Shown one piece after another: positions 29,640 through 37,686 of a stretch of 64,000 bases of DNA. Each line of letters starts with the position of its first letter. Position 1 is the first letter of the stretch. A program made the translations under genes and the position numbers. This stretch comes from Maricaulis salignorans (GTDB taxonomy: Bacteria > Pseudomonadota > Alphaproteobacteria > Caulobacterales > Aquidulcibacteraceae), in the NCBI GenBank assembly GCA_945891505.1, contig CAMDDL010000007.1, forward strand, positions 1 to 64,000, in the 5' to 3' direction. The notes under the pieces were generated by a model. The model had not been told where the DNA came from. It ran no database searches and worked only from the letters and a program-made list of their open reading frames with translations.

Positions 29640-29712
29640 CAGAGCGCTCCATAGGAACATCAGGGTTAAAGGGATTTGTCGCGGAATACAGCGCCAAATC
29701 AGTGTTTTTATC

Positions 29713-31413
29713 TTAAGGACGTGCAGCAGCCCCTGAGGTTTGGATGCGCACAATGCCTGAGCTCAATGGCGGCAAATCTATGTCCAGGCCAAGATCGGTC
29801 TCTTGAACCTTGATATCGCCAATCATCAGTCGTGCTTCCCTCAGATCTTCGTTGGACAAAGCGCTTTTGGCCAAGCGAATGGTTTGATGCAGATCAGAAA
29901 CATTCATGACAGACACAAATTTCTCCGCGCCCAGCGCTTTGAGATCGACATAGAGATGCTGATCCGAATACAGATGCGTCCGCGAACCGGCATAGAGCGC
30001 CGGGCTGACCTTACGTAAGGCCAGTAACTCGGTCAGGTAGTCGCGCAGTGCAAGCGCTTTTGGCAGAACATCGGTGTTTTTTGCATTGATACCGGGGAGT
30101 TTGACTATATCTCGAGCAATATGGTCATCACATTTTTGGACATCACTGCAGTTCCGGGTCAATCTCGTTGAGAATCCGGCGACTTCGGCACCCACCTCCT
30201 CCCCATAATAAGTGGTGATGGGCCCGGACCAAGCCGCCATGAAGGTAAAAGCCAAACGGTGGCGGGCCCAATAGGCCTCAGAACTCGGCTCACCCTTCCC
30301 TGCCCTTTGGATCAAGTCGCCAAAGCGGACCAAGTCATGATTGCCCAGCATCAAATTCAAAATGGCGTGGTCCGGGTAGCTGGCATGTGCGCCCATCGCC
30401 CAATTGTCTTGCAAAGTGGCTGCAGGCTTGCCCTTCGTGCCATCCTCACCCGTCGCCAAGACTTGGACCAAAGCATAGCGGGTAGGAAAATCAAACGCGC
30501 TGGGTAGGGCAGGCTCTTCATTGGTTCCCAAAGAGGCACGAATTCTGTCTGCCGTACCCCAAATCTCGCCGACGACATAGCCAAGCTTGCCCTGATCCTT
30601 CGAGGCTTCCTCAATGGATTTGACCAGCCTCGCCATCGGGCGATTGGGCACTTGATAGGCTTGATCCAAGCGCCAACCATCAATGCCATAAACATCGATC
30701 CAATAGCGGGCGACTTCATCATAAAACGCCAACGACTTGGGATTGGCAAAATCAACCACCTCACCGGGATAAGTCTCTGGGCTATTGAAATAATCGGCTG
30801 GCCGCTTGGATGCGGCGGGCACGAGCGCAGATGGTGACGGGGTGACATTACCCTTGTGGTGACCAAAGACGCCGTCGAAAATGATTTTCAGGTCACGCTG
30901 TTGGGCCGCCGCGATCAGGTCGCGTACGTCCTGCGCGGTGCCATATTGGGGATCAACTTTGAAATAGTCGCGCGGATAATAGCCCGTACCGTCAAGGCGG
31001 GGATTGACCACTTTCTCGCCGGAATGACGGTGCTGCGGGCTGCCGGCTGCACTGTCAAAAATGGGCGTGAGCCAAACGGCATTAAAGCCCATCGCTTTGA
31101 TCTGATCGAGTGCTTGGATGACGCCCTTGATATCTCCAGTATGCGGGCCCGGACCATAACCGCCCACCGGATCGTGATCTGGCGTGCCGTCGACGAACGT
31201 GCCGACCATTACCTGATAAAGGCGAAGCTCGCAAAATGGGCTTCCACCCCGATTACACGGCAGGCGCGCTTCGGTCGGGCCCATGGGCGCAGAAATCACG
31301 ATTGGCTCGGGGGTTGGCTTTGCCCAAACCACGGGGGCAAAGGCCAAGCTTAGAAGGACAAGCGCACGAGGACCGAGGCACCTCAGCCAGCTAAACCAAG
31401 GACCACACCCCAT
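29713..31413 (-). CDS. exported GH13 alpha-amylase family enzyme
   Basis: 566 residues with a signal peptide (hydrophobic stretch about 14-30, cleavage after VWA). The four GH13 regions are seen: DGVFGHHKGN, GWRLDQAYQ with the nucleophile Asp, VGEIWG with the acid Glu, and LGNHDLVRFG. The order LTPIFDSAAG-YYPRDYFKVDP is that of cyclomaltodextrinase/alpha-amylase-like enzymes. Expected to act in the periplasm on maltodextrins before or during import. Located between the importer permease malG (4-base gap) and zwf, so it joins uptake to catabolism. Cysteines CNRGGSPFCE and NCSDVQKCDD may form disulfides, in keeping with export. Confidence 0.88.
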   Translation of the reverse strand: MGCGPWFSWLRCLGPRALVLLSLAFAPVVWAKPTPEPIVISAPMGPTEARLPCNRGGSPFCELRLYQVMVGTFVDGTPDHDPVGGYGPGPHTGDIKGVIQALDQIKAMGFNAVWLTPIFDSAAGSPQHRHSGEKVVNPRLDGTGYYPRDYFKVDPQYGTAQDVRDLIAAAQQRDLKIIFDGVFGHHKGNVTPSPSALVPAASKRPADYFNSPETYPGEVVDFANPKSLAFYDEVARYWIDVYGIDGWRLDQAYQVPNRPMARLVKSIEEASKDQGKLGYVVGEIWGTADRIRASLGTNEEPALPSAFDFPTRYALVQVLATGEDGTKGKPAATLQDNWAMGAHASYPDHAILNLMLGNHDLVRFGDLIQRAGKGEPSSEAYWARHRLAFTFMAAWSGPITTYYGEEVGAEVAGFSTRLTRNCSDVQKCDDHIARDIVKLPGINAKNTDVLPKALALRDYLTELLALRKVSPALYAGSRTHLYSDQHLYVDLKALGAEKFVSVMNVSDLHQTIRLAKSALSNEDLREARLMIGDIKVQETDLGLDIDLPPLSSGIVRIQTSGAAARP

Positions 31414-31417
31414 CAGA

Positions 31418-32296
31418 TCACCCCTTCACCCCACCTGCCGTCAGGCCTGACACAAGGAATCTTTGAAGCATGAGGAAAAGAAGAACCACGGGCAGAGAAA
31501 CCAAGATAGAGCCCGCAGCAAAATAGCCCCATTGGGAGGAATATTCGCTGACGAAGAACCTTAAGCCCACTGGGGCAGTATAAAGCGACTCCTCATCCAT
31601 AAAGGTCGCCGCGAGGATGAACTCGTTCCAAGCCGTCATGAAGCTGAACAAAGCGGTCACCGCAACGGCAGGGCGGGCGAGTGGCAAGACGATCTGGAAG
31701 AAGATGCGCGACGGCGAACACCCATCCATGATCGCGCTTTCTTCTATTTCGATGGGGATGGAGTCGAAATAACCCTTCAACATCCACACACAAAACGGAA
31801 TGGCGGTCACCGAATAGACAATCACGAGAGCCCACACTGAGTTGTCGAGATCAAGCCAGTCCACAATGATCACATAGAGCGGGATTAGCATCAGGGTGCC
31901 CGGAAACATTTGAGTGACAAGGAATAAGGTCATGCCCGTTTCGCGGCCCTTAAAGCGGAAGCGCGAGAAGGCATATCCGGCTGAACAGGCTAAAGCGACG
32001 CCAAAGACCGTGGTCAAAGCGGCAACCAACAAGCTGTTCAGCATCCATTGAAGGAAGGGCTGATCGCGCAAGACGCCGACAAAATTTTCCATCGACCATT
32101 GGGCCGGGACCGGAGTTGCCGCCCGCATACGGTCCCAAAAGCCGGGGTTTGCGGGCAAGTCTGCCAGACCGATATTCTGGGTGCCAGAGAACGCCAATGC
32201 GAGTACCCAGAAAACCGGATAGAGCGCGAACAGCGTGATGATAATCAGAATGGGATGCAGCCAAAGGGGCGCGCGCTTTTGATCGGATGACGTCAT
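31418..32296 (-). CDS. malG: maltodextrin-type ABC transporter permease, MalG family
   Basis: 292 residues, six predicted membrane segments. The cytoplasmic EAA loop ESAIMDGCSPSRIFFQIVLPLARPA (read in part) that docks to the ATPase is present, and the protein ends with the MalG-like GLTAGGVKG. It pairs with MalF to form the channel of a sugar importer. Start overlaps the malF stop by 4 bases. The maltodextrin assignment rests on neighbouring amylase and glycogen genes and on family similarity; another oligosaccharide is possible. Confidence 0.9.
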   Translation of the reverse strand: MTSSDQKRAPLWLHPILIIITLFALYPVFWVLALAFSGTQNIGLADLPANPGFWDRMRAATPVPAQWSMENFVGVLRDQPFLQWMLNSLLVAALTTVFGVALACSAGYAFSRFRFKGRETGMTLFLVTQMFPGTLMLIPLYVIIVDWLDLDNSVWALVIVYSVTAIPFCVWMLKGYFDSIPIEIEESAIMDGCSPSRIFFQIVLPLARPAVAVTALFSFMTAWNEFILAATFMDEESLYTAPVGLRFFVSEYSSQWGYFAAGSILVSLPVVLLFLMLQRFLVSGLTAGGVKG

Positions 32297-34098
32297 TTGT
32301 TAGTGGCCTCCGTGGCGGAAGTCGCGCGGATCTGGAACACGCCATAAATCAGCAAGATCAGGAAAATCACGACTGAATAAGCTGCAGCATAGCCGTAACG
32401 ATATTCTTCAAACGCGATCCGATAAGCCCGGGTCACGAGGATTTCATTGGCCCCCGAGGGTTGGCCGGCGCTGACCAAATAAATCACATTGAACATGTTA
32501 AACGTCCAAACGACCGAGACGATAATTGCAGGCAAAAGGGCGGGTCGCAGGCTGGGTAAGGTGATCAGCCAAAATTGCTGCCAAGGCGAGGCCCCATCAA
32601 TGCGGGCCGCCTCATACATATCTTCATCGACCGCCTGAAGTGCACCCAATGCGACCACCATCATGAAAGGGAAGGACAGCCACACATTGGTGGCAAGGCC
32701 GGTGATAAAGCTCGGGCCCACAGCATCAAACCACTGCACCGGTTGACCGCCAAAAGCTTGGATAGCTTGGTTGATTGCGCCAAACTGCGGGTGGAATATC
32801 CCCTTCCACGTCAAAGCGGTGATATAGTTTGGGATGGCCCAAGGCAGGATCAAAAGCGTGCGATAAATCGCAACGCCGCGCAGCCCCTTGATGTTGAGCA
32901 ACAACGCCATCCCGAGGCCAATCGCCACCCCTAGAACAACGTTTGAAGCCGTCCAAACAATCGTGACGCCCATGGTCCAATAGAAGTTCTGATAGTTCAC
33001 GGCGGCACCCCCGCCGCCGAAGTTGAAGTCGCCCAAGATGCTCGCGTAATTGGCCAGCCCTACCCACCGATCACTCCAACTGGCCCCTTGGTTCAACAAA
33101 GTCGTGTCTGTGAAGGACAGAACAAAGCCATAGAGGAAGGGAAAGAAGGCTAGCGCTAACATGCCAATCAGGGCTGGTGCGACATAGACATAGGCGGTGG
33201 GGTTTTCCTTCAGCGCACGCCATGTGGAAGAGGCTGCACCAAAACTAATAAAGGCCCCAATGATGGCACCAAGCCCACCAAGAAAAAGGAGCGAGGTGTT
33301 CAGCGCCGCCCCATCTACCGCACCGGCAACAAAAGCTGTGTCGAGGCGAGCCGCATCACCCCTAAGCGCAAGACTGTTGGAAACAGCCACCGCCCGCATG
33401 GCTTCATCCACAGCGCGCGCGGTCGTGTTGAGATTATCGAGAAGGACTTGTGCCGTGCTGGCCAAATTGACCCCGGTCACTTGCCCAACGACGAAGGCTG
33501 CACCAATTGGCAGAACCATACCGGCCCACGCACCCAATTTCGGTTGGACAAGGGCCAGACCCCCGATGACCAACACACCCAAACCAATCGCTGCCCACTG
33601 AAGCAGGGAGATCAGAGGTGGGCCAGCGACTTGCGACGTATGGATAATCTCGACCATGCCAACGCGTTGTTCAGCCACGACCAGCGGTGCGGCCGCACGG
33701 GCCCCTTCGGCGGTAGGGTCAAGCTTCGCCCCAACCAGAGGCAAGCCAAGAATCAAATCGAACAAAGGTTTTTCGCTCAATTTCAAAGGACGTGGGGCTG
33801 CTTCACCTGGCCAATTGCTGGCAGATAATTGCTTGGCATTTCGCATGACGAGGCGAAAACGGTCCCCTTCCCGGCCAGAGCGCTTAAGCACATCTGCCAT
33901 CATGGAACCCACGACTTGCTCGCTCAACCCCGCCTCTAGGCCAGTTGAGCCAAGTTTGGCCAAATCAGAAACGGTGACCAAAGCAACAGCGCCTGCTGCC
34001 GCTTGATCGCGATGTTGGGCGGCTTGTTGGAGGAAGAACAAAGCCCCTGAGAGGACAATCAGCAGGGCCAAGAAAACAGCGCTTAGATTACGTCTCAT
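32293..34098 (-). CDS. malF: ABC transporter permease, MalF family with large N-terminal sensor-like extension
   Basis: 601 residues, longer than a typical 300-residue sugar permease. The last 285 residues are the usual MalF core (AYVYVAPALIGMLALAFFPFLY, then the EAA loop EAARIDGASPWQQFW). The first 310 residues are different: a membrane anchor at about 4-20, a probably periplasmic domain of about 145 residues, two or three further membrane segments (about 175-225) and another hydrophobic helix near 280-305. E. coli MalF also has an extracytoplasmic P2 domain, but inserted between later helices. The ATG at 34098 has GGGGGA upstream and overlaps the malE stop. Function of the extension is unknown; it could contact the binding protein. 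Confidence 0.88.
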   Translation of the reverse strand: MRRNLSAVFLALLIVLSGALFFLQQAAQHRDQAAAGAVALVTVSDLAKLGSTGLEAGLSEQVVGSMMADVLKRSGREGDRFRLVMRNAKQLSASNWPGEAAPRPLKLSEKPLFDLILGLPLVGAKLDPTAEGARAAAPLVVAEQRVGMVEIIHTSQVAGPPLISLLQWAAIGLGVLVIGGLALVQPKLGAWAGMVLPIGAAFVVGQVTGVNLASTAQVLLDNLNTTARAVDEAMRAVAVSNSLALRGDAARLDTAFVAGAVDGAALNTSLLFLGGLGAIIGAFISFGAASSTWRALKENPTAYVYVAPALIGMLALAFFPFLYGFVLSFTDTTLLNQGASWSDRWVGLANYASILGDFNFGGGGAAVNYQNFYWTMGVTIVWTASNVVLGVAIGLGMALLLNIKGLRGVAIYRTLLILPWAIPNYITALTWKGIFHPQFGAINQAIQAFGGQPVQWFDAVGPSFITGLATNVWLSFPFMMVVALGALQAVDEDMYEAARIDGASPWQQFWLITLPSLRPALLPAIIVSVVWTFNMFNVIYLVSAGQPSGANEILVTRAYRIAFEEYRYGYAAAYSVVIFLILLIYGVFQIRATSATEATNK

Positions 34099-35381
34099 GA
34101 CCGTCCCCCAGCTTGGGAAGCCCGCAAGGCATCGATGGCCGCCTGAACCTCTGTCTGACAATCATTCCAGGCCGATTGCGAGGTTGTTTCCATTTTGGTG
34201 AACCGCTTCATCGCTTTGTCAGCGGGTGACCAAACCAGCGTCATCTCAGGCAGATTAGGCATAGGAACGGCCAAAGCACCTTGGGCCTTAAAGGCGGAGA
34301 TGATGGGGTCGTTGGCAATGGCCGGGACGCTATAAGCCGCTTGCGAAGCCGGCAATTGCCCGCCCTTTTGCGCCATAATTGCCGAGGCCTGAGGCCCTGC
34401 GAGAAACTTTGCGAATTGCCAGGCCTCGTGCTCGTCTGCCGTACCCGCAGCTAGATAGATGGCCTCAATCGTCATCCAAGGCCGCATTGGCTTATCACCG
34501 GCCTCAGATATCATCGGCAGAACCGCAATACCCAAATCAATCGACTTAGAAGCCTCGCTTAAGAACCACGGCCCACTCATGACCATCGCAGCGCGCTCTT
34601 CATTGAACAGGGCCGTCACCAGTGAGTTGGCGGGATCATCCGGTAGGAGATTGAGTTCGGATCGCCACTTGCGTACCAGATCAGACGCCGCGACATTGGC
34701 AGGATCATTTAGGATCAGATCGCCCGCCGCATTGAAGGCACCGCCGCCAAAGCCATTGCCAATGCCTGCATGGAAGAAATAATCGTCATAGGCGTAGGCA
34801 AAGCCAAATCGACCGCGACTTTTATCGGTCAATCTTGTGGCAATCTCGACTAGCTCTTTGGTGGTGCGCGGCGGATTGGGCACCATCTTCTTGTTATAGA
34901 TCAAAGCCGCTGATTTAAAATTCAGCGGCAAAGCATAGGTGACGCCCTTATAGGTCGTGGCATCCAACATGCCGGGCAAAAAGCCTTGACGGTCTTCCTC
35001 GTTCAAGAAGAAATCGATCGGTGCGACAGTTTTGCCGCTCTCCACCCAACCGCCCAAGCGGTCATGGGAGAAGATAAATAAGTCTGGCCCCTTGCCGCGG
35101 GGCACTGCCGCGGAAAGCTTGTCGGCAAAAGCATCATTGGGCACGCCGACACAGCGGACAGGGCGGGCCTTTCCGGCAATTTGGGCCGAATAAAGCGCTG
35201 CCACTTCCTCAAGGGCTGATTTCTCGCGCCCGCGATACGCATGCCAAACTACCAGTGCCGGGCGCTTACTCTCTGCGGATTTACCGCACGCCGCCAATAG
35301 CGCCGTGCCAGACAGACCAAGCCCTGCAGCTAAGAATGATCGTTTGGTGGGTGATCCCCCGTGACTTGCATGCGCAGCCAT
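34095..35381 (-). CDS. malE: extracellular sugar-binding lipoprotein, MalE family
   Basis: 428 residues. The N-terminus ends in a lipobox LAAC with Cys at residue 32, so the mature protein is a lipoprotein tethered outside the inner membrane. The body matches family 1 solute-binding proteins (LVVWHAYRGREKSALEEV at the start, then KGPDLFIFSHDRLGGWVESG and ERAAMVMSGPWF), the region that in MalE and its relatives binds maltodextrin. It lies 3 bases after malK and overlaps malF by 4. Ligand type is inferred from context. Confidence 0.91.
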   Translation of the reverse strand: MAAHASHGGSPTKRSFLAAGLGLSGTALLAACGKSAESKRPALVVWHAYRGREKSALEEVAALYSAQIAGKARPVRCVGVPNDAFADKLSAAVPRGKGPDLFIFSHDRLGGWVESGKTVAPIDFFLNEEDRQGFLPGMLDATTYKGVTYALPLNFKSAALIYNKKMVPNPPRTTKELVEIATRLTDKSRGRFGFAYAYDDYFFHAGIGNGFGGGAFNAAGDLILNDPANVAASDLVRKWRSELNLLPDDPANSLVTALFNEERAAMVMSGPWFLSEASKSIDLGIAVLPMISEAGDKPMRPWMTIEAIYLAAGTADEHEAWQFAKFLAGPQASAIMAQKGGQLPASQAAYSVPAIANDPIISAFKAQGALAVPMPNLPEMTLVWSPADKAMKRFTKMETTSQSAWNDCQTEVQAAIDALRASQAGGRS

Positions 35382-35384
35382 CGC

Positions 35385-36497
35385 TTAAGCCTTCTCGGTC
35401 AGGCGCAAGTTTGTCGACACATCAAAGAAGTGTGCCTTGCTCAAATCAGCTTCAACTTCGACCATGTCGCCAAGTTTCGGGATGGGCGCTTCGCCTTGGC
35501 TCTTTGCGATTAAAGTGGCGCCGTCCACGTCGAGATGGGTAAGGACCTCGTGCCCCAAGGTCTCGACCATTTCCACTCGGCCCTTGAAATGGGCAGCCTT
35601 CTCAAAGCTATTTTGGCCGACCAGACGGACATCCTCAGGCCGGAAGCCGAGCAGGACGCTGTCGCCTGTTTGGCTGCTCGGTTCCCACCGCTCCGGCATG
35701 GTGAAGCCAGGCGAAGCGGCATGGGCAATCGCGCGCCCTACCAAATGGGTCGTCAAAATCGACATGCTGGGCGCACCAATGAAGCGGGCCACAAAGACGC
35801 TGCTAGGGCGGTGGTAAAGCTCTAAGGGCGTGCCGACTTGCATCAGATTGCTGTCGCCTGCCTCTGCCAATGGTGCCAAGACCGCAATTCGATCGCCCAT
35901 GGTCATCGCTTCGGTTTGGTCGTGGGTCACGTAAACGGCGGTGGTGCCTAGGCGCTTCTGCAGACGCGAAATCTCTGCCCGCATGCCTGTCCGTAATTTA
36001 GCGTCGAGGTTTGATAAGGGTTCGTCGAACAAAAAGACCGAAGGGTCACGAACAATGGCACGGCCCAGCGCCACACGTTGCCGCTGACCACCTGACAGCG
36101 CCTTTGGCTTGCGGTCCAGATACGGGTCAAGGCCCAAGATCGCCGAAGCTTCTTGAACGCGCTTTTCAATTTCGGCCTTAGGCATTTTGCGCACTTCAAG
36201 ACCAAAGGCCACGTTCTGGCGAACCGTCATATGCGGGTAAAGCGCATAGGACTGAAACACCATGGCAACATCGCGGTCTTTGGGCTTCAAATCATTGACG
36301 ACCCGATCTGCGATTTTTAATTGGCCCGCTGAGACCGATTCGAGACCCGCTATCATCCGCAGGGCGGTCGACTTGCCACATCCCGATGGGCCAACCAAAA
36401 CCATAAACTCGCCATCCTTGATGTCGAGAGAAAGGTTCTTAATGACATCAGTTTCGCCATATCGCTTTGCGACGGTTTCAAAAGTGATGCCTGCCAT
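35385..36497 (-). CDS. malK: ABC transporter ATP-binding protein, MalK/UgpC family
   Basis: 370 residues. Walker A GPSGCGKST, Q-loop in VFQSYALYPHMTV, signature LSGGQRQRVALGRA, Walker B VFLFDEPLSNLD and the switch His in VTHDQTEAM are intact. The C-terminal TOBE/OB regulatory domain (about 240-370) follows. It energises the MalFG importer. ATG 36497 with AGGA upstream was chosen; the open frame extends to 36611 without similarity. It is the first gene of a 12-gene minus-strand run, so the palindrome at 36710-36724 would lie upstream of all of it. Confidence 0.94.
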   Translation of the reverse strand: MAGITFETVAKRYGETDVIKNLSLDIKDGEFMVLVGPSGCGKSTALRMIAGLESVSAGQLKIADRVVNDLKPKDRDVAMVFQSYALYPHMTVRQNVAFGLEVRKMPKAEIEKRVQEASAILGLDPYLDRKPKALSGGQRQRVALGRAIVRDPSVFLFDEPLSNLDAKLRTGMRAEISRLQKRLGTTAVYVTHDQTEAMTMGDRIAVLAPLAEAGDSNLMQVGTPLELYHRPSSVFVARFIGAPSMSILTTHLVGRAIAHAASPGFTMPERWEPSSQTGDSVLLGFRPEDVRLVGQNSFEKAAHFKGRVEMVETLGHEVLTHLDVDGATLIAKSQGEAPIPKLGDMVEVEADLSKAHFFDVSTNLRLTEKA

Positions 36498-36816
36498 GCC
36501 ATTGTCCTGCCCGTGCTTTAGCGGCGGACGCAGGAAAACTTCAGTCGCGGAGGAACCATTTATCGAACCGACAAGCCTTTGCCGAAAAGGCAAATATCGG
36601 TCCCAAGCCAAGATAAATACCCGACTAGGTCTTTTTCTCTCCCCGACTGCAGTTTCCGCCCTGTGTAGGGTCGCCCTGCCGTTCTTTGGTTTTGGTATTG
36701 CACATTTGATGTAGCAAAACTACAAAACCTGCGCAACACGCGTTCAAGGCTGGCATTGGGCGCAGAATATTCGTATAAATCAAGTCAGCAATCAAAGGGC
36801 GGGAGGGAAAAAAGCG
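36498..36816. promoter_or_regulatory. divergent promoter region, malK run / rpiR-glg run
   Basis: 319 bases between divergent operons. It holds the TGTAG-N5-CTACA palindrome at 36710-36724, placed 93 bases before the RpiR start and 213 before malK. Toward the RpiR gene, CTGGCA and TATAAA (about 36749-36778) are spaced like a weak -35/-10 pair, and GGGAGGG precedes its ATG. Nothing coding was seen. Confidence 0.65.
36710..36724. promoter_or_regulatory. TGTAG-N5-CTACA palindrome, candidate RpiR/HexR operator
   Basis: TGTAGCAAAACTACA is a perfect inverted repeat, with the same arms and spacing as 9310-9324. It stands in the control region shared by the RpiR-family gene and the importer/Entner-Doudoroff run, the expected place for an autoregulating HexR-like repressor that responds to a sugar phosphate such as KDPG. 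Confidence 0.7.
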
Positions 36817-37686
36817 ATGATCATCAGTCAGATCGATTCTCATCTTGCCGAATTGCGCCCGTCTGAACAGCGCGTCGCCCGCTTTGTTCTGGGTCGCCCG
36901 ACGGTGGTGGTTGAAATGTCGATCGCCGATCTGGCTGAGCGCGCCGATGTCTCAGAACCGACGATCATGCGCTTTTGCAAAGCGATTGGCTGTATGGGCT
37001 TTATGGATTTCAAGCTCAGCCTCGCACGCGACCTAGAGCGTCGGACTCTGTCGATGAGCCGGCAGAACCCGCATGTGAAGGGCCCTAGCGGCCTTGGTCA
37101 GGCCCTGTTTGAGCAGGTTACCAAGACGCTTGGACAGAAGGGTGCTGGCCTTGGCCTTGATGAGATTGACACGCTTTTGGAGATTTGCGCAGGCAGCGGG
37201 CGAATCATTGTGCTGCATTCCGGCGCTGAAACCCTGTTTGCCGACACGCTGGTAAGCGCTTTGCGAGGCTGTGGGCTAGAAGTGTGCGATCAAACCACAG
37301 CAGATATCAGTGGGCGGCGCGACAGCGTTTTGGTTATCGCGCTGAAGTCGAGTGTGCGTATACCCGAGGTAGAGCACAGCCTGCAGGATATTTGTGCCCA
37401 AGGGGGTCGAGTTGCCCTGATTGGCCATTCGGGCTTGCCTGCCACCATTTCTCTTGGCCAATTTGATGCTGGTTTAAGCGACTATATTGCTTATGCGGCG
37501 GTAATCGAGGCTATCCGCCTCGGGATTGAGGCGCGCCTCTCCAAGAGCGGTCATTTTTCACAGGCAGATTCCGAAATGTTGCAGTCGCGTCGCGAAAATG
37601 CCTATGCCGACGCGCGTCGTCGGGATCGACAGACCGCGCAAAAGGCCAGCTTGGACGACACGACTTTTTATGAGGATGCGCGCTAA
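36817..37686 (+). CDS. RpiR/HexR-type transcriptional regulator
   Basis: 289 residues. The N-terminal HTH of the RpiR family (LRPSEQRVARFVL, then ADLAERADVSEPTIMRFCKAIG) occupies about residues 1-77, and a SIS (sugar isomerase) domain for a phosphosugar ligand occupies about 120-260 (RIIVLHSGAE, VALKSS-like VIALKSS, ALIGHSG). HexR proteins of this layout repress zwf/edd/eda and are released by KDPG. The gene is divergent from the importer/Entner-Doudoroff run with a palindrome between, which supports a HexR role. The SIS loop sequence is divergent from the gamma HexR form, so the exact ligand is uncertain. Its stop overlaps the glgB start (TAATG). Confidence 0.87.
   Translation: MIISQIDSHLAELRPSEQRVARFVLGRPTVVVEMSIADLAERADVSEPTIMRFCKAIGCMGFMDFKLSLARDLERRTLSMSRQNPHVKGPSGLGQALFEQVTKTLGQKGAGLGLDEIDTLLEICAGSGRIIVLHSGAETLFADTLVSALRGCGLEVCDQTTADISGRRDSVLVIALKSSVRIPEVEHSLQDICAQGGRVALIGHSGLPATISLGQFDAGLSDYIAYAAVIEAIRLGIEARLSKSGHFSQADSEMLQSRRENAYADARRRDRQTAQKASLDDTTFYEDAR

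Noticed and set aside
29676-29691. TTGTCGCGGAATACAG before zwf as another HexR-type operator
   Set aside because: The arms do not match the TGTAG/CTACA palindrome and pair only partly; too weak to call without binding data.
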